From: Clostridia bacterium
GTDB taxonomy: Bacteria; Bacillota; Clostridia; Oscillospirales; Acutalibacteraceae
Direction of reading: 5' to 3'
Assembly (NCBI GenBank): GCA_017409475.1
Contig: JAFQSP010000014.1
Span: 124,001-188,000 of the forward strand
DNA length: 64,000 nucleotides
This document shows positions 17,001 to 26,292 of this stretch, in pieces; within the stretch, counting starts at the first letter, position 1; each line of letters opens with the position of its first letter. The translations under genes and the position numbers were made by a program. The notes beneath the pieces were generated by a model that was not told the origin of the DNA, ran no database searches, and saw nothing but the letters and a program-made list of their open reading frames with translations.

Positions 17001-17714
17001 TTAGTTTTCGCTGAATATAACAGTTACGTTTGGATGAAGCTGTAAAATCGATGCAGGTACCATCGGTGTAATCGGGCCGAAAAATGCCTTTTCAACGATT
17101 TCGCGCTTTTTCTCGCCGTTGGCGATAAGAAGCACTGCCTTTGCCTGCATGATTGCGCCCATTCCGAGAGTAATTGCCTTCTTCGGTACCTCGTCAGCGC
17201 TGTCAAAGAAACGTGCGTTTGCCTCGATTGTCGATTCGTCAAGCTCGACAACGTTTGTTCCCTTTACAAACTCGTCGCAAGGCTCGTTAAAGCCGATATG
17301 TCCATCGAGTCCGATTCCGAGAAGCTGCAAATCGATTCCGCCAAAAGCCTCTACACGAGCGTCATACGCCTTACATTCGGCATCGAGGTCGGTAGCAATT
17401 CCGCTGGGGACATAGGTGTTCGCCTTATCAATATTAACGTGATTGAAGAGATTATCGTTCATAAAATAACGGTAACTCTGCTCATGGGTACCGTCGAGAC
17501 CGATATACTCGTCAAGATTTATCGAGCGCACGGCTGAAAAATCGAGGTCGCCATCGGCACACCATTTTATCAGGTTCTTATAAGTTCCGACGGGTGACGA
17601 ACCGGTAGCAAGACCAAGAACGCAATTCGGCTTTAAAATAACCTGAGATGCGATGATTGATGCTGCCTTTTTGCTAAGTTCTTCGTAAGTTTTTACTGTG
17701 ATGAATTTCATCAT
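17001..17714 (-). CDS. nagB: Glucosamine-6-phosphate deaminase
   Basis: A 237-residue NagB converting glucosamine-6-phosphate to fructose-6-phosphate and ammonia in amino-sugar catabolism. Motifs: LGLATGSSPVGTYKNL (phosphate binding), SINLDEYIGL (catalytic Asp) and GLDGHIGFNEP (catalytic Asp/His). Two adjacent Met codons: AGAAGG fits the second (17711) at least as well as the first. No nagA is in the window. Confidence 0.96.
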   Translation of the reverse strand: MMKFITVKTYEELSKKAASIIASQVILKPNCVLGLATGSSPVGTYKNLIKWCADGDLDFSAVRSINLDEYIGLDGTHEQSYRYFMNDNLFNHVNIDKANTYVPSGIATDLDAECKAYDARVEAFGGIDLQLLGIGLDGHIGFNEPCDEFVKGTNVVELDESTIEANARFFDSADEVPKKAITLGMGAIMQAKAVLLIANGEKKREIVEKAFFGPITPMVPASILQLHPNVTVIFSEN

Positions 17715-17744
17715 TCAAACCTTCTTTACAAAAAATATATTTTT

Positions 17745-17773
17745 AAAATAGCACTTTCGCTTTTTTTTGTCAA
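17745..17773 (-). promoter_or_regulatory. Promoter of nagB
   Basis: On the minus strand, TTGACA (17773-17768), 17-bp spacer, TATTTT (17750-17745). Confidence 0.65.
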
Positions 17774-17879
17774 TAAAAATTTTTTACATAGAAAGAAGAT
17801 TTTGCTCCGCTATTAATACAAAAACCGTGTTTTTATTATATTCGGCTTTGCTCCGTTTATTCGATTTTTTATTATAAAA

Positions 17880-18320
17880 TCAGGCATCTGCCCTTGCCTT
17901 TAGATAAACAACAAGGCTCAAAAGCGCGCTTAAAATAAGCAGCAGCGGAAATCCGCCAAAAAACGCATTTGCAAGGCTAAACGGGGCATTCAGGAAAATC
18001 AGCGCAATATTTTCACTTGGTGAACCGCTAAAAGCCCAGATAATAGTTCCTGCAAGGCACAGCACAAATATACCAAGTAAGATACCAAAACGCTTTTTGT
18101 CCCCGAAATTATACGTAACCGCCGAAAGTCCTGCCGCAGTAGCGATAGCAACGCCAATAGTAGCAAGATTTGTCGCATACTTTTTTGACGAAAAAATCGT
18201 TTCGCAAGCGAGTGGAATAATCGTAGTATATTCGGTCAAAAGCATTACTATAAGGCAAAACGTGAGATATCCCGCAATTGTTACAAACCCGTCGATAATA
18301 ATGTGTTTTGCGCCCTTCAT
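17880..18320 (-). CDS. Four-TM membrane protein, unknown
   Basis: A 146-residue hydrophobic protein with four predicted membrane helices (residues ~12-30, 50-68, 78-95, 118-140). I do not recognise the family. Its ATG overlaps the stop of the upstream SGNH hydrolase gene (TAATG), so the two are translationally coupled, and it might anchor or cooperate with that enzyme (inference). Confidence 0.75.
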   Translation of the reverse strand: MKGAKHIIIDGFVTIAGYLTFCLIVMLLTEYTTIIPLACETIFSSKKYATNLATIGVAIATAAGLSAVTYNFGDKKRFGILLGIFVLCLAGTIIWAFSGSPSENIALIFLNAPFSLANAFFGGFPLLLILSALLSLVVYLKARADA

Positions 18321-18979
18321 TATTTCATAAGGTCGAGACCGGTTGCCTTAAAGAACATGTTAACCAGCTTGGCCTGGACCATGGCTGACGGATGAATTCT
18401 ATCCCACGAATAATAATAGGGATGATGCGACTTTAAAAGCTCCTCAATGCCCGACATGGTGTTGATAAAGATTACGCCCTTTTCCTTTGCAAGCTTTTCG
18501 CAAACCTCGGTATAAGCATAAATTTTCTGTAACATTGCATCTTCCTTGCACGACTCAATCATGAAAGGTGACATTATGATAACTCGGTCGGTCACTTCGA
18601 GGCTCATATCAATGAGTTTAGCCATATTTTCGGTATATTCGTCGATAAGCACGTGCTCGGCAGGGTTATCCGATTCGTCAAACTGACGCCAAATATCGTT
18701 TGCGCCAATCATAATCGAGATAACGTCAGGATTTTCTGCACGAACGTCGGTGTCAAAACGTCTTACAAGATGACGTGTCTGTTCTCCGCTGGTACCCTTA
18801 TTTATAAAATGGATATTGAGCTCGGGATAAATGCCGCCCATGAATGCCGCAATTTTACTTACATAGCCGTATCCCCACGGATTGAAAACGGCAATACCCT
18901 GACCTGTCGGCTTTGAACGGTCGGCATCGGTTACCGAGTCACCATAGAATAAAACTCTATCATTTTTTTGAAACAACAT
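18320..18979 (-). CDS. SGNH/GDSL hydrolase (lysophospholipase/esterase type)
   Basis: A 219-residue SGNH hydrolase with all four blocks: FYGDSVTDADR (Ser), NKGTSGEQT (Gly), MIGANDIWR (Asn) and DRIHPSAM (Asp/His). No signal peptide. Start ATG 18979 because AAGGAGTG (18995-18988) is 8 nt upstream; a TTG at 18985 is too close to it. Similar enzymes deacylate or deacetylate oligosaccharides or lipids. Next to nagB and with a coupled membrane protein downstream. Confidence 0.9.
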   Translation of the reverse strand: MLFQKNDRVLFYGDSVTDADRSKPTGQGIAVFNPWGYGYVSKIAAFMGGIYPELNIHFINKGTSGEQTRHLVRRFDTDVRAENPDVISIMIGANDIWRQFDESDNPAEHVLIDEYTENMAKLIDMSLEVTDRVIIMSPFMIESCKEDAMLQKIYAYTEVCEKLAKEKGVIFINTMSGIEELLKSHHPYYYSWDRIHPSAMVQAKLVNMFFKATGLDLMK

Positions 18980-19061
18980 TTGCAATACACTCCTTATGTG
19001 CTATAATTGTTTTAATTATTACACATTCGCTTGACATTTTCAATAGCTGAGAGGTGATTTT

Positions 19062-20801
19062 TTGATTAAAAAGAATGATATTATTCTCACCGAAATCGAC
19101 GGAATGACCGCCGAGGGTTCAGGCGTTGCCCATCCCAACGGATTCGCCGTTTTTATAAAAGGGGCGGCCATATCCGACAGGATAAACGCCCGAATTATCA
19201 AGGTTAATAAAAAATACGCTATCGCAAAAATTGACGAGGTTATAACCCCTTCACCCGACCGAATCGAAAATGATTGTCCGTCATTTCCCTCGTGTGGCGG
19301 CTGCGCCTTTCGTCACATAAGCTACGACGCCGAATGCGAAATAAAACAGCAGAGGGTTGCCGATGCCATGCGGCGAATCGGTTCGGTCGACACCCCGACC
19401 GATAAAATCGTTTCTGCCGAAGGCGCTTTCGGATACAGAAATAAGGCGCAGTATACCGTTTCATGCGATAATGGTGGGCTTAAAATCGGCTTTTACGCCG
19501 AGCGTAGCCACCGCGTCATCGATTGCAGAAGCTGTCGTCTTCAACCCGAAATTTTTAAGAAGATAATCGACATTTTCGCCGAATTTATCGAGCAAAACGG
19601 CATTTCGGTATATGACGAAATGAGCGGAAAGGGACTTCTCCGCAACATATACATTCGTCAGGCGGAAATGACCGATGAAATAATGGTTTGCGCTGTTATA
19701 AACGGGAACTCGTTGCCAAAAAGTGACGCGCTCATTGAGGGACTGAAATCCGCCCTTGGCAATCGGCTCAAAACCGTGATTCTGAACATAAATAAGGAGC
19801 GCACAAACGTCATTCTTGGCAAGGAATGTAGGGCGATTTACGGCGACGGATACATCACCGACATTCTCTGCGGAGTAAAGGTGCGGCTGAACGCCCTTTC
19901 CTTCTATCAGGTCAATCGCAAAATGGCAGAACGGCTGTACGAAATTGCCGCTGACCTCGCCGAATGCGACCAAAAAACCGTATTCGACCTATACTGCGGA
20001 GCGGGTACAATCGGTCTTTCAATGGCAAAGAGGGCAAAGCGAATCATCGGCGCCGAAATCATACACGAAGCGGTAGTCGATGCCGAATTTAACGCAGCCG
20101 CTAATGGAATAGACAACGCCGAATTTATCTGCGCCGATGCCGCCGACGCGGCAAAAAAACTCGCCAAAAAGGGCATCAAACCCGACGTGGTAATTGTTGA
20201 CCCGCCAAGAAAGGGACTTGAAGACGAACTGCCCGAATTCATCGCGACCGAATTCATGCCCGAGAGGATAGTTTACGTTTCCTGCGACCCCGCAACCCTC
20301 GCACGTGACGCCGCAAAATTCGAAGCGTCCGGCTACAAAGTAAAAAAAATTGTCCCCGTCGACCTTTTCCCCCGCACCCACCACGTCGAGACGGTAGCAT
20401 TATTAAGTCGGCAAATCAACGTGCATAAAATGAAGTTGAATTCCACACCTTTTGAAATGATAAAGAGTGGAGAGAAAACCATTGAACTTCGTTTGTTTGA
20501 TGAAAAGCGTCAGAAAATAAGAGTTGGTGACAAGATTGTTTTCACCGATAATACAACCAGCGAAACACTTAATACCACCGTTGTGAAATTGCATAGGTTT
20601 AATACTTTCAATGAATTGTATAAATCTTTACCTTTGTTAAAGTGTGGTTATACAACCGAAAATGCCGATAAAGCGACCCCATCTGATATGGAACAGTATT
20701 ATTCTGTTGAAGAACAGAGGAAATACGGCGTTGTAGGTATTGAACTTTGCCGACCTGAACAAATTACAGACGAAACTGTGTGCCTGATGGTGAAAATTTA
20801 G
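19062..20801 (+). CDS. rlmD: RlmD-type 23S rRNA m5U methyltransferase fused to an ASCH domain
   Basis: A 579-residue fusion. Residues 1-60: TRAM RNA-binding domain. C72, C78 and C81 plus a later Cys (DCRSC) form the 4Fe-4S site. The SAM domain has FDLYCGAGTIGLS and VIVDPPRKGL; the catalytic Cys is in YVSCDPATLARD. This part ends at the family's normal end (VETVALLSR, ~448). It runs on in frame into an ASCH-like domain (~455-575: HKMKLNSTPFEMIKSGEKT, IRVGDKIVF, EEQRKYGVVGIEL), whose codons look more AT-rich than the enzyme's. ASCH domains are PUA-related RNA-binding folds. Start TTG 19062 after GAGAGGTG. RlmD versus RlmCD specificity cannot be decided here. Confidence 0.9.
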   Translation: MIKKNDIILTEIDGMTAEGSGVAHPNGFAVFIKGAAISDRINARIIKVNKKYAIAKIDEVITPSPDRIENDCPSFPSCGGCAFRHISYDAECEIKQQRVADAMRRIGSVDTPTDKIVSAEGAFGYRNKAQYTVSCDNGGLKIGFYAERSHRVIDCRSCRLQPEIFKKIIDIFAEFIEQNGISVYDEMSGKGLLRNIYIRQAEMTDEIMVCAVINGNSLPKSDALIEGLKSALGNRLKTVILNINKERTNVILGKECRAIYGDGYITDILCGVKVRLNALSFYQVNRKMAERLYEIAADLAECDQKTVFDLYCGAGTIGLSMAKRAKRIIGAEIIHEAVVDAEFNAAANGIDNAEFICADAADAAKKLAKKGIKPDVVIVDPPRKGLEDELPEFIATEFMPERIVYVSCDPATLARDAAKFEASGYKVKKIVPVDLFPRTHHVETVALLSRQINVHKMKLNSTPFEMIKSGEKTIELRLFDEKRQKIRVGDKIVFTDNTTSETLNTTVVKLHRFNTFNELYKSLPLLKCGYTTENADKATPSDMEQYYSVEEQRKYGVVGIELCRPEQITDETVCLMVKI

Positions 20802-20825
20802 TCAACAAAAAGGAGATAATGCGAA

Positions 20826-21194
20826 ATGAAAAGATTAGCGGCTCTGATAATTGCGATTGTTTGCATGACCATTTTCAGCGGATGCAAAGAAGCCAAAAAA
20901 AGCGGAAAGCCCGATATCAAAGATTTAAGCATTGTAGAAACATATAATAGCGACATAGCAACCTATTACGAAATGAGCGACGGAAGCTGGCAGGTAAACG
21001 GACAAAGCTATGAGTACCGTCTCGAAATCAGCGGCAGAATGCCTAAGGCAGCCGTCGATACAACCTTTGTTTACCTATCTAATATCGAAGATATTACCTT
21101 TGAGCAGGCGTGGAAGGCGGCAGGTTTCAGCAGCAACACCGCCGACTACTTTTCTGCCGATGAAGCCGTACTGGTAGAAATGCGAACCGGGTAA
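20826..21194 (+). CDS. Small lipoprotein, unknown
   Basis: A 122-residue predicted lipoprotein: MKRLAALIIAIVCMTIFSGC with lipobox Cys20. The mature part is mixed alpha/beta without a recognised domain. AAAGGAGATAA precedes ATG 20826 and the gene lies 24 nt after rlmD, so it is probably co-transcribed. Function unknown. Confidence 0.75.
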   Translation: MKRLAALIIAIVCMTIFSGCKEAKKSGKPDIKDLSIVETYNSDIATYYEMSDGSWQVNGQSYEYRLEISGRMPKAAVDTTFVYLSNIEDITFEQAWKAAGFSSNTADYFSADEAVLVEMRTG

Positions 21195-21213
21195 AACTCA
21201 TATATTTTCACGC

Positions 21214-21244
21214 AAAGGCGGGGGTTACGACCTCCGTCTTTTGT
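21214..21244 (+). terminator. Terminator before pgk
   Basis: A 12-bp stem with two G-U pairs (AAAGGCGGGGGT/ACCTCCGTCTTT) followed by a short T run. Confidence 0.7.
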
Positions 21245-21324
21245 CAAAAATAAAGGTAATGACAGCCGAGTGGCACTACTTTTTGTAAGATTGTTAAATT
21301 TTTCACTTGAATAATGCTTTTCTC

Positions 21325-21353
21325 TTGCAAAAATCGGGTTTTTAGGTTAAAAT
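21325..21353 (+). promoter_or_regulatory. Promoter of pgk-tpiA-gpmI
   Basis: TTGCAA (21325-21330), 17-bp spacer, TAAAAT (21348-21353). Confidence 0.72.
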
Positions 21354-21427
21354 ATATAATGTGCCAAAAGGCGAATATTTTTGGTTATAAAAATTTCTTT
21401 AATATAAAAAGAAGGAAGGATAAATCA

Positions 21428-22642
21428 ATGACAGCTATCAACAAGAAAACCGTAGACGATCTCAAAGTTCAGGGTAAGAGAGTGCTTGTTCGTTGCGACT
21501 TTAACGTACCGCTCAAAGCAGGCGTTATCACCGACGAAAATCGTATCGTAGCCGCTCTCCCCACCATCAAAAAGCTCATTAACGAAGGAGCAAAGGTTAT
21601 CCTCTGCTCACATCTCGGAAAGCCGAAGGGCGAACCCAAGCCGGAGCTTTCACTCGCTCCCGTTGCAAAGCGCCTGGAAGAGCTCCTCGAAAAGAAGGTT
21701 GTTTTTGCCGCTGACGATACAGTTGTTGGCGAAAATGCAAAGGCCGCTGTTGCCGCTATGAATGACGGCGACGTAGTTCTCCTTCAGAATACACGCTACC
21801 GCGCAGAAGAAACAAAGAACGTTGCTGCATTCAGCGAAGAGCTCGGTTCGCTCGCCGACGTATTCGTAAACGATGCTTTCGGTGCTGCTCACCGCGCTCA
21901 CTGCTCAACAGTCGGCGTTGTTGACTATGTTGACGAAGCTGCTGTTGGCTACCTCATCGGCAAGGAGCTTAAATTCCTCGGTAACGCTGTTGATAATCCC
22001 GAGCGTCCCTTTGTATGCATTCTCGGCGGCGCAAAGGTTGCTGACAAGCTGCTCGTTATCGAAAATCTCCTCAATAAAGCTGATACACTTATCATCGGCG
22101 GCGGTATGTCATACACCTTCTTAAAGGCACAGGGCTACCGCGTTGGTCAGTCACTCGTTGACAATGAAAAGATCGACTACTGCGCCGAAATGCTCAAAAA
22201 GGCTGACGAAAAGGGCGTAAAGATTCTTCTCCCGGTTGACAACGTTGCTACAAAGAGCTTCCCCGACCCGATTGATGCTCCCATCGAAACAAAGGTATTC
22301 CCCTCCGACAGCATCGACGACGATTGGATGGGTCTCGACATCGGACCGAAGACAGCCGAAATCTTTGCCGACGCTGTAAAATCGGCTAAGACTGTCGTAT
22401 GGAACGGACCGATGGGCGTTAGCGAAAACCCCTGCCTCGCAAACGGCACAAAGTCGGTTGCAAGCGCACTTGCAGAAACCGACGCTGTTACCATTATCGG
22501 TGGCGGTGACTCAGCTGCAGCAGTAAACAACCTCGGCTACGGCGCAAAGATGTCTCACATCTCAACCGGTGGCGGTGCTTCGCTCGAATTCCTCGAAGGA
22601 AAAGAGCTCCCCGGTATTGCCGCAATGGACGACAAAAACTAA
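21428..22642 (+). CDS. pgk: Phosphoglycerate kinase
   Basis: A 404-residue PGK, the ATP-forming step of glycolysis. Motifs: [11 protein letters not shown] (N-domain), [18 protein letters not shown] and GGGDSAAAV (nucleotide domain). ATG 21428 after GAAGGAAGG; the upstream open frame has no start with a ribosome site. First gene of the glycolytic run. Confidence 0.98.
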   Translation: MTAINKKTVDDLKVQGKRVLVRCDFNVPLKAGVITDENRIVAALPTIKKLINEGAKVILCSHLGKPKGEPKPELSLAPVAKRLEELLEKKVVFAADDTVVGENAKAAVAAMNDGDVVLLQNTRYRAEETKNVAAFSEELGSLADVFVNDAFGAAHRAHCSTVGVVDYVDEAAVGYLIGKELKFLGNAVDNPERPFVCILGGAKVADKLLVIENLLNKADTLIIGGGMSYTFLKAQGYRVGQSLVDNEKIDYCAEMLKKADEKGVKILLPVDNVATKSFPDPIDAPIETKVFPSDSIDDDWMGLDIGPKTAEIFADAVKSAKTVVWNGPMGVSENPCLANGTKSVASALAETDAVTIIGGGDSAAAVNNLGYGAKMSHISTGGGASLEFLEGKELPGIAAMDDKN

Positions 22643-22661
22643 TTTAAAAAAATACAATCAT

Positions 22662-22694
22662 CGAAAGCATACCTTTTTTTCGGGTATGCTTTCG
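22662..22694 (+). other. Intercistronic hairpin pgk-tpiA
   Basis: A 12-bp stem CGAAAGCATACC/GGGTATGCTTTCG with a T-rich loop but no T tail. More likely an mRNA processing or stability element, or partial attenuator, than a full terminator. Confidence 0.6.
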
Positions 22695-22717
22695 CAATGT
22701 GAAGGAGTTAAATTAAA

Positions 22718-23485
22718 ATGAATAAAGCAGTACGTAAAGCAGTTATCGCAGGAAACTGGAAAATGAACAAAACACCTGCCGAAACCACCGAAATTATCAA
22801 CGCTATGAAGCCGCTCGTAAAGGACGCCGATTGCTCGGTTGTTCTCTGCGTTCCCTACGTTGACATTCACGCCGCACTCACCGCTGCCGAGGGCTCAAAC
22901 ATTGAAATCGGTGCAGAAAACTGCCACTGGGAAAAGTCGGGCGCATACACCGGTGAAATCAGCGCAGATATGCTCACCGCTATGGGCGTTAAATACGTTA
23001 TCACAGGTCACAGCGAACGCCGTCAGTACTTTGGCGAAACCGATATCACAGTTAACAAGCGCACCCTTGCCGCAGTTAACGCAGGTCTTACCGCAATCGT
23101 TTGCGTAGGAGAAACCCTCGAACAGCGCGAACAGGGAATCACAGGCGAGCTCGTTGCAATGCAGACAAAGATTGCGCTTGGCGGCATTTCAAAGGAACAG
23201 CTCAACAAAATCATCATCGCTTACGAGCCGGTTTGGGCAATCGGTACAGGAAAAACAGCTACCGCCGACCAGGCAGAAGAGGTTTGTGCCGTTATCCGCG
23301 AAACAATCGCAAAGGTATATGACAACGAAGCTGCAGAAGCTCTCACCATCCAGTACGGCGGCTCAATGAACGCTGCTAACGCTGACGAGCTCGTTTCGAA
23401 GGTAAACGTTGACGGCGGTCTCATCGGTGGCGCATCACTTAAGGCCGAGGACTTCTCAATCATCGTAAAGGCCGCAAGCAAGTAA
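22718..23485 (+). CDS. tpiA: Triosephosphate isomerase
   Basis: A 255-residue TIM barrel interconverting DHAP and glyceraldehyde-3-phosphate. AGNWKMNK (Lys), ITGHSERRQYF (His) and AYEPVWAIGTG (Glu, loop 6) are all intact. GAAGGAG precedes ATG 22718. Lies between pgk and gpmI. Confidence 0.98.
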   Translation: MNKAVRKAVIAGNWKMNKTPAETTEIINAMKPLVKDADCSVVLCVPYVDIHAALTAAEGSNIEIGAENCHWEKSGAYTGEISADMLTAMGVKYVITGHSERRQYFGETDITVNKRTLAAVNAGLTAIVCVGETLEQREQGITGELVAMQTKIALGGISKEQLNKIIIAYEPVWAIGTGKTATADQAEEVCAVIRETIAKVYDNEAAEALTIQYGGSMNAANADELVSKVNVDGGLIGGASLKAEDFSIIVKAASK

Positions 23486-23517
23486 TTTTTCGAGTTATAA
23501 AAAAAGGACTGAATAGA

Positions 23518-25053
23518 ATGAAAAAACCGCTGGTTTTAACCATAATGGACGGCTTTGGCTTTAACCCCGAAACTAACGGAAACGCCATCAAATCGGCCGC
23601 CACACCCTGCCTTGATAAAATTTTTGCCGAAAATCCGACCACCGAAATCGGCGCTTCGGGAATGGACGTCGGTCTTCCCGACGGCCAGATGGGCAACAGC
23701 GAGGTTGGCCACACGAACATCGGCGCAGGACGCGTTGTTTATCAGGAGCTTACCCGCATAACAAAGGCAAGCAACGAAGGCGAATTTGACACTAACGAAG
23801 CTTTCACCGGCGCAATCGAAAACTGTAAAAAGAACGGTAGCGCAATTCACTTCATGGGTCTTCTCTCCGATGGCGGCGTTCATAGCCACATCGAGCATCT
23901 CTACGGCCTCGTAAAAATGGCAAAGAAGGCAGGACTGACCGAAATTTATATTCACGCTCTGCTTGACGGACGTGACGTTCCCCCTGCTTCTGCCGCCGAC
24001 TTTATCGACGCTTGCAACGCCGAACTCGAAAAGATTGGCGCAGGTAAAATCTCAACTGTTATGGGCCGCTTCTACGGAATGGACCGTGACAACCGCTGGG
24101 ACCGCGTATCAAAGGCTTATGCCGCACTCGTTTACGGCGAAGGAAACCACACCACCGATGCCGCAGCAGCAGTAAGAGAATCATACACAATTAAGGACGA
24201 AGACGGAAAATTCCTCACCGACGAGTTCGTTTTACCCACCGTTGTCGACGGAACAAAGCGAATCGCATCGGGCGACAGCGTAATTTTCTTTAACTTCCGA
24301 CCCGATAGAGCACGCGAAATCACCCGTACCCTCGTTGACCCGAACTTTGACGGCTTCGAGAGAATCGGCGGTATGCTCGACCTCTACTACGTCTGCATGA
24401 CACAGTACGATGCCACCATGCCGAATGTCGAAATCGCCTTTAAGCCGCAGTCACTTACAAATACACTCGGCGAATACCTCGCAAAAATGGGCAAAACCCA
24501 GCTTCGCATCGCCGAAACCGAAAAATATGCTCACGTAACCTTCTTCTTCAACGGCGGAAAGGAAACTCAGTTTGACGGCGAGGACAGAATTCTTGTAAAC
24601 TCGCCAAAGGTCGCAACCTACGACCTGCAGCCCGAAATGAGTGCAGTCCCCGTTTGTGACAAGGTTTGCGAAGCAATTGAAAGCGGCAAATACGACGTTG
24701 TTATCCTCAATTTTGCCAACTGCGACATGGTTGGTCACACCGGAATTTTCGATGCCGCTGTAAAGGCAGTAGAGACGGTTGACGCCTGCGTTGGCCGAGT
24801 TGCCGAATCGACCGTCAAGATGAGCGGCGTAATGCTTCTCACCGCCGACCACGGAAACGCCGACCGTATGCTCGACACCGACGGAACCGCATTCACTGCC
24901 CACACAACAAATCCTGTACCCTTCTCTGTAATCGGTATGGATTGTGTTCTTCGTGAGGGTGGACGTCTCTGCGACATCGCACCGACAATGCTCAAAATCA
25001 TGGGTCTCGAACAGCCGACAGAAATGGACGGCAATTCTATCATAGTTGACTAA
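23518..25053 (+). CDS. gpmI: 2,3-bisphosphoglycerate-independent phosphoglycerate mutase
   Basis: A 511-residue cofactor-independent mutase with the alkaline-phosphatase fold and two Mn sites. LTIMDGFGFNP gives the first metal ligand, MGNSEVGHTNIGAG the phosphoserine, DGRDVPP the substrate loop, and TADHGNADRM the C-terminal metal ligands. Thirty-odd bases after tpiA, so one operon. A strong bidirectional terminator follows. Confidence 0.98.
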   Translation: MKKPLVLTIMDGFGFNPETNGNAIKSAATPCLDKIFAENPTTEIGASGMDVGLPDGQMGNSEVGHTNIGAGRVVYQELTRITKASNEGEFDTNEAFTGAIENCKKNGSAIHFMGLLSDGGVHSHIEHLYGLVKMAKKAGLTEIYIHALLDGRDVPPASAADFIDACNAELEKIGAGKISTVMGRFYGMDRDNRWDRVSKAYAALVYGEGNHTTDAAAAVRESYTIKDEDGKFLTDEFVLPTVVDGTKRIASGDSVIFFNFRPDRAREITRTLVDPNFDGFERIGGMLDLYYVCMTQYDATMPNVEIAFKPQSLTNTLGEYLAKMGKTQLRIAETEKYAHVTFFFNGGKETQFDGEDRILVNSPKVATYDLQPEMSAVPVCDKVCEAIESGKYDVVILNFANCDMVGHTGIFDAAVKAVETVDACVGRVAESTVKMSGVMLLTADHGNADRMLDTDGTAFTAHTTNPVPFSVIGMDCVLREGGRLCDIAPTMLKIMGLEQPTEMDGNSIIVD

Positions 25054-25064
25054 TTTACAAATAC

Positions 25065-25098
25065 AAAAAAGCGTGTGCTATACGGCACACGCTTTTTT
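25065..25098. terminator. Bidirectional terminator, left copy
   Basis: AAAAAAGCGTGTGC, TATAC loop region, GGCACACGCTTTTTT. Ends gpmI (+) and the leftward toxin/immunity cassette (-). Nearly identical in stem to the terminator at 26293-26327. Confidence 0.93.
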
Positions 25099-25105
25099 GT
25101 ATATT

Positions 25106-25357
25106 TCAATCTCCGAATTGAGCTTTTATTTTTTCGTTGATTCGCGCATCCATGCCATTTGGCAATAACATTAAATCTTCCTCTTTAATTGAAATTTCGG
25201 CTATATCCGTACTGTTACCATATTGTGGAAAATACACATCCCACTCATCGTCAACGCACTCTTCTAACCATACGACACCCTGCATACCTTTGTGCACGCC
25301 GAGTTTTGCATATTTTTCTTTTTCAACAATTACTTCTACACAATCAAGATATTTCAT
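25106..25357 (-). CDS. Candidate immunity protein, paralogue 2
   Basis: An 83-residue acidic protein, clearly paralogous to the product of 25408-25656. Shared pattern: VEKxxYAKxGVHKGMxGxxxLE near residue 10, FPQxG...DIAxISIxEDDM in the middle, and xNExIKAQFGD at the end. The short beta-strand-rich layout resembles SH3-like small proteins found as immunity partners of polymorphic toxins (inference). GAGGAAGATAAA precedes the ATG. Third gene of the leftward cassette; AT-rich compared with the neighbourhood. Confidence 0.7.
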   Translation of the reverse strand: MKYLDCVEVIVEKEKYAKLGVHKGMQGVVWLEECVDDEWDVYFPQYGNSTDIAEISIKEEDLMLLPNGMDARINEKIKAQFGD

Positions 25358-25407
25358 TTTATCTTCCTCAAAAAGCTATTTGTATTTACTTAAAGGCGTT
25401 TGGTAGT

Positions 25408-25656
25408 TTAATCTCCGAATTGAGCTTTTATTTGTTCGTTAACAATAGCGTGCATTATTGGCACAACTTCCATATCATCTTCGTGTATCGAAATTGTTGC
25501 AATATCGTCTTTTTCACCGCATTGAGGGAAATTAACTAACCAATAGTTTTGAACTCTTTGCTCCAAACATATCCATCCGTACATACCCTTGTGAACACCA
25601 TCTTTGGCGTATTCGTTTTTTTCTACTGTGATACGCACAGCATCCATTTCTTTCAT
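25408..25656 (-). CDS. Candidate immunity protein, paralogue 1
   Basis: An 82-residue protein, MKEMDAVRITVEKNEYAKDG onward. I place the start at ATG 25656 because the ribosome site GGAGG lies within the last codons of the upstream toxin-like gene, and that gene's TGA is followed by one base and this ATG. An upstream in-frame ATG at 25671 overlaps the ribosome site itself. Tight coupling to the toxin-like gene is the main reason to call it the cognate antidote. About 24 bases at its 3' end are identical to the other paralogue, so the duplication is recent. Confidence 0.72.
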   Translation of the reverse strand: MKEMDAVRITVEKNEYAKDGVHKGMYGWICLEQRVQNYWLVNFPQCGEKDDIATISIHEDDMEVVPIMHAIVNEQIKAQFGD

Positions 25657-25657
25657 A

Positions 25658-26215
25658 TCATTTACCTCCATATGGTGTTATTAATTGTATTTTTCCATTT
25701 GGATAAACCATCCATCCGGTAATAAAAGATACATTTTCCGCTTTATCTTTTCTTGGAATTTTAATTCGAATACTAATTCGTTGCCCATCTTTATTCAATT
25801 TACCTAACACATAATTTCCCGAAATATATTTTTGTAACCCTTGTTTATTAATTTCACTCTGCAACCACTTTGCATCTGTAACTGTATATCCCCATTCTTT
25901 AAATAACTTTTCCTTATTATGAGGATATTTGCCTTCAGTATTAAACAAATATGGATTAAATTTACCATAATCGCTATCGGATGTGCTTTTGGTTAGTACT
26001 TCATTATAAGGAACATCCTCTAATACACAATGACAAAATGGATGGTGCGGCCATTTAGGAGTTTTCTCCTTTTCAAACCAACATTCGTGAAGCTTTAGAC
26101 ATTCTTCACAGTGATTATCACTTAAATTTCTGTGCCACCATTTATTCCATTTTGGTGCTTCGGGTGGTTGCTCGTCCCAAATTGCTGCTTTTAAAACTTC
26201 TAATAAATAGTCCAA
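25658..26215 (-). CDS. MuF-remnant protein with C-terminal toxin-like domain
   Basis: A 185-residue protein with two parts. Residues ~20-65 carry HCEECLKLHECW and HHPFCHC, the paired Cys and His-Pro-x-Cys-x-Cys cluster that closes the phage Mu F/SPP1 gp7 head-morphogenesis (MuF) domain. Residues ~75-185 (NPYLFNTEGKYPHNKEKLF, GQRISIRIKIPRK, GWMVYPNGKIQLITPYGG) resemble the DUF6883-type module found at the C-terminus of polymorphic toxins. MuF-toxin fusions carried by phages are known. I set the start at TTG 26215 because AAAGGAGAT (26230-26222) is 8 nt upstream; the longer frame has no ribosome site. The MuF body is missing, so it is either a free-standing toxin or an orphan C-terminus. Domain naming is from memory. 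Confidence 0.65.
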   Translation of the reverse strand: MDYLLEVLKAAIWDEQPPEAPKWNKWWHRNLSDNHCEECLKLHECWFEKEKTPKWPHHPFCHCVLEDVPYNEVLTKSTSDSDYGKFNPYLFNTEGKYPHNKEKLFKEWGYTVTDAKWLQSEINKQGLQKYISGNYVLGKLNKDGQRISIRIKIPRKDKAENVSFITGWMVYPNGKIQLITPYGGK

Positions 26216-26292
26216 CCAATTATCTCCTTTCAAATTATAACATTTTTCGGTACAAAAGTACAGTTCAAATCCAGCCCACTGCACCGTTGACA

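Noticed and set aside
24451..24903. 150-codon frame antisense to gpmI, and similar long antisense frames at 15786-16124, 19461-19973 and 51749-52258
   Set aside because: All lie opposite well-identified enzyme genes and show no ribosome site or recognisable domain.
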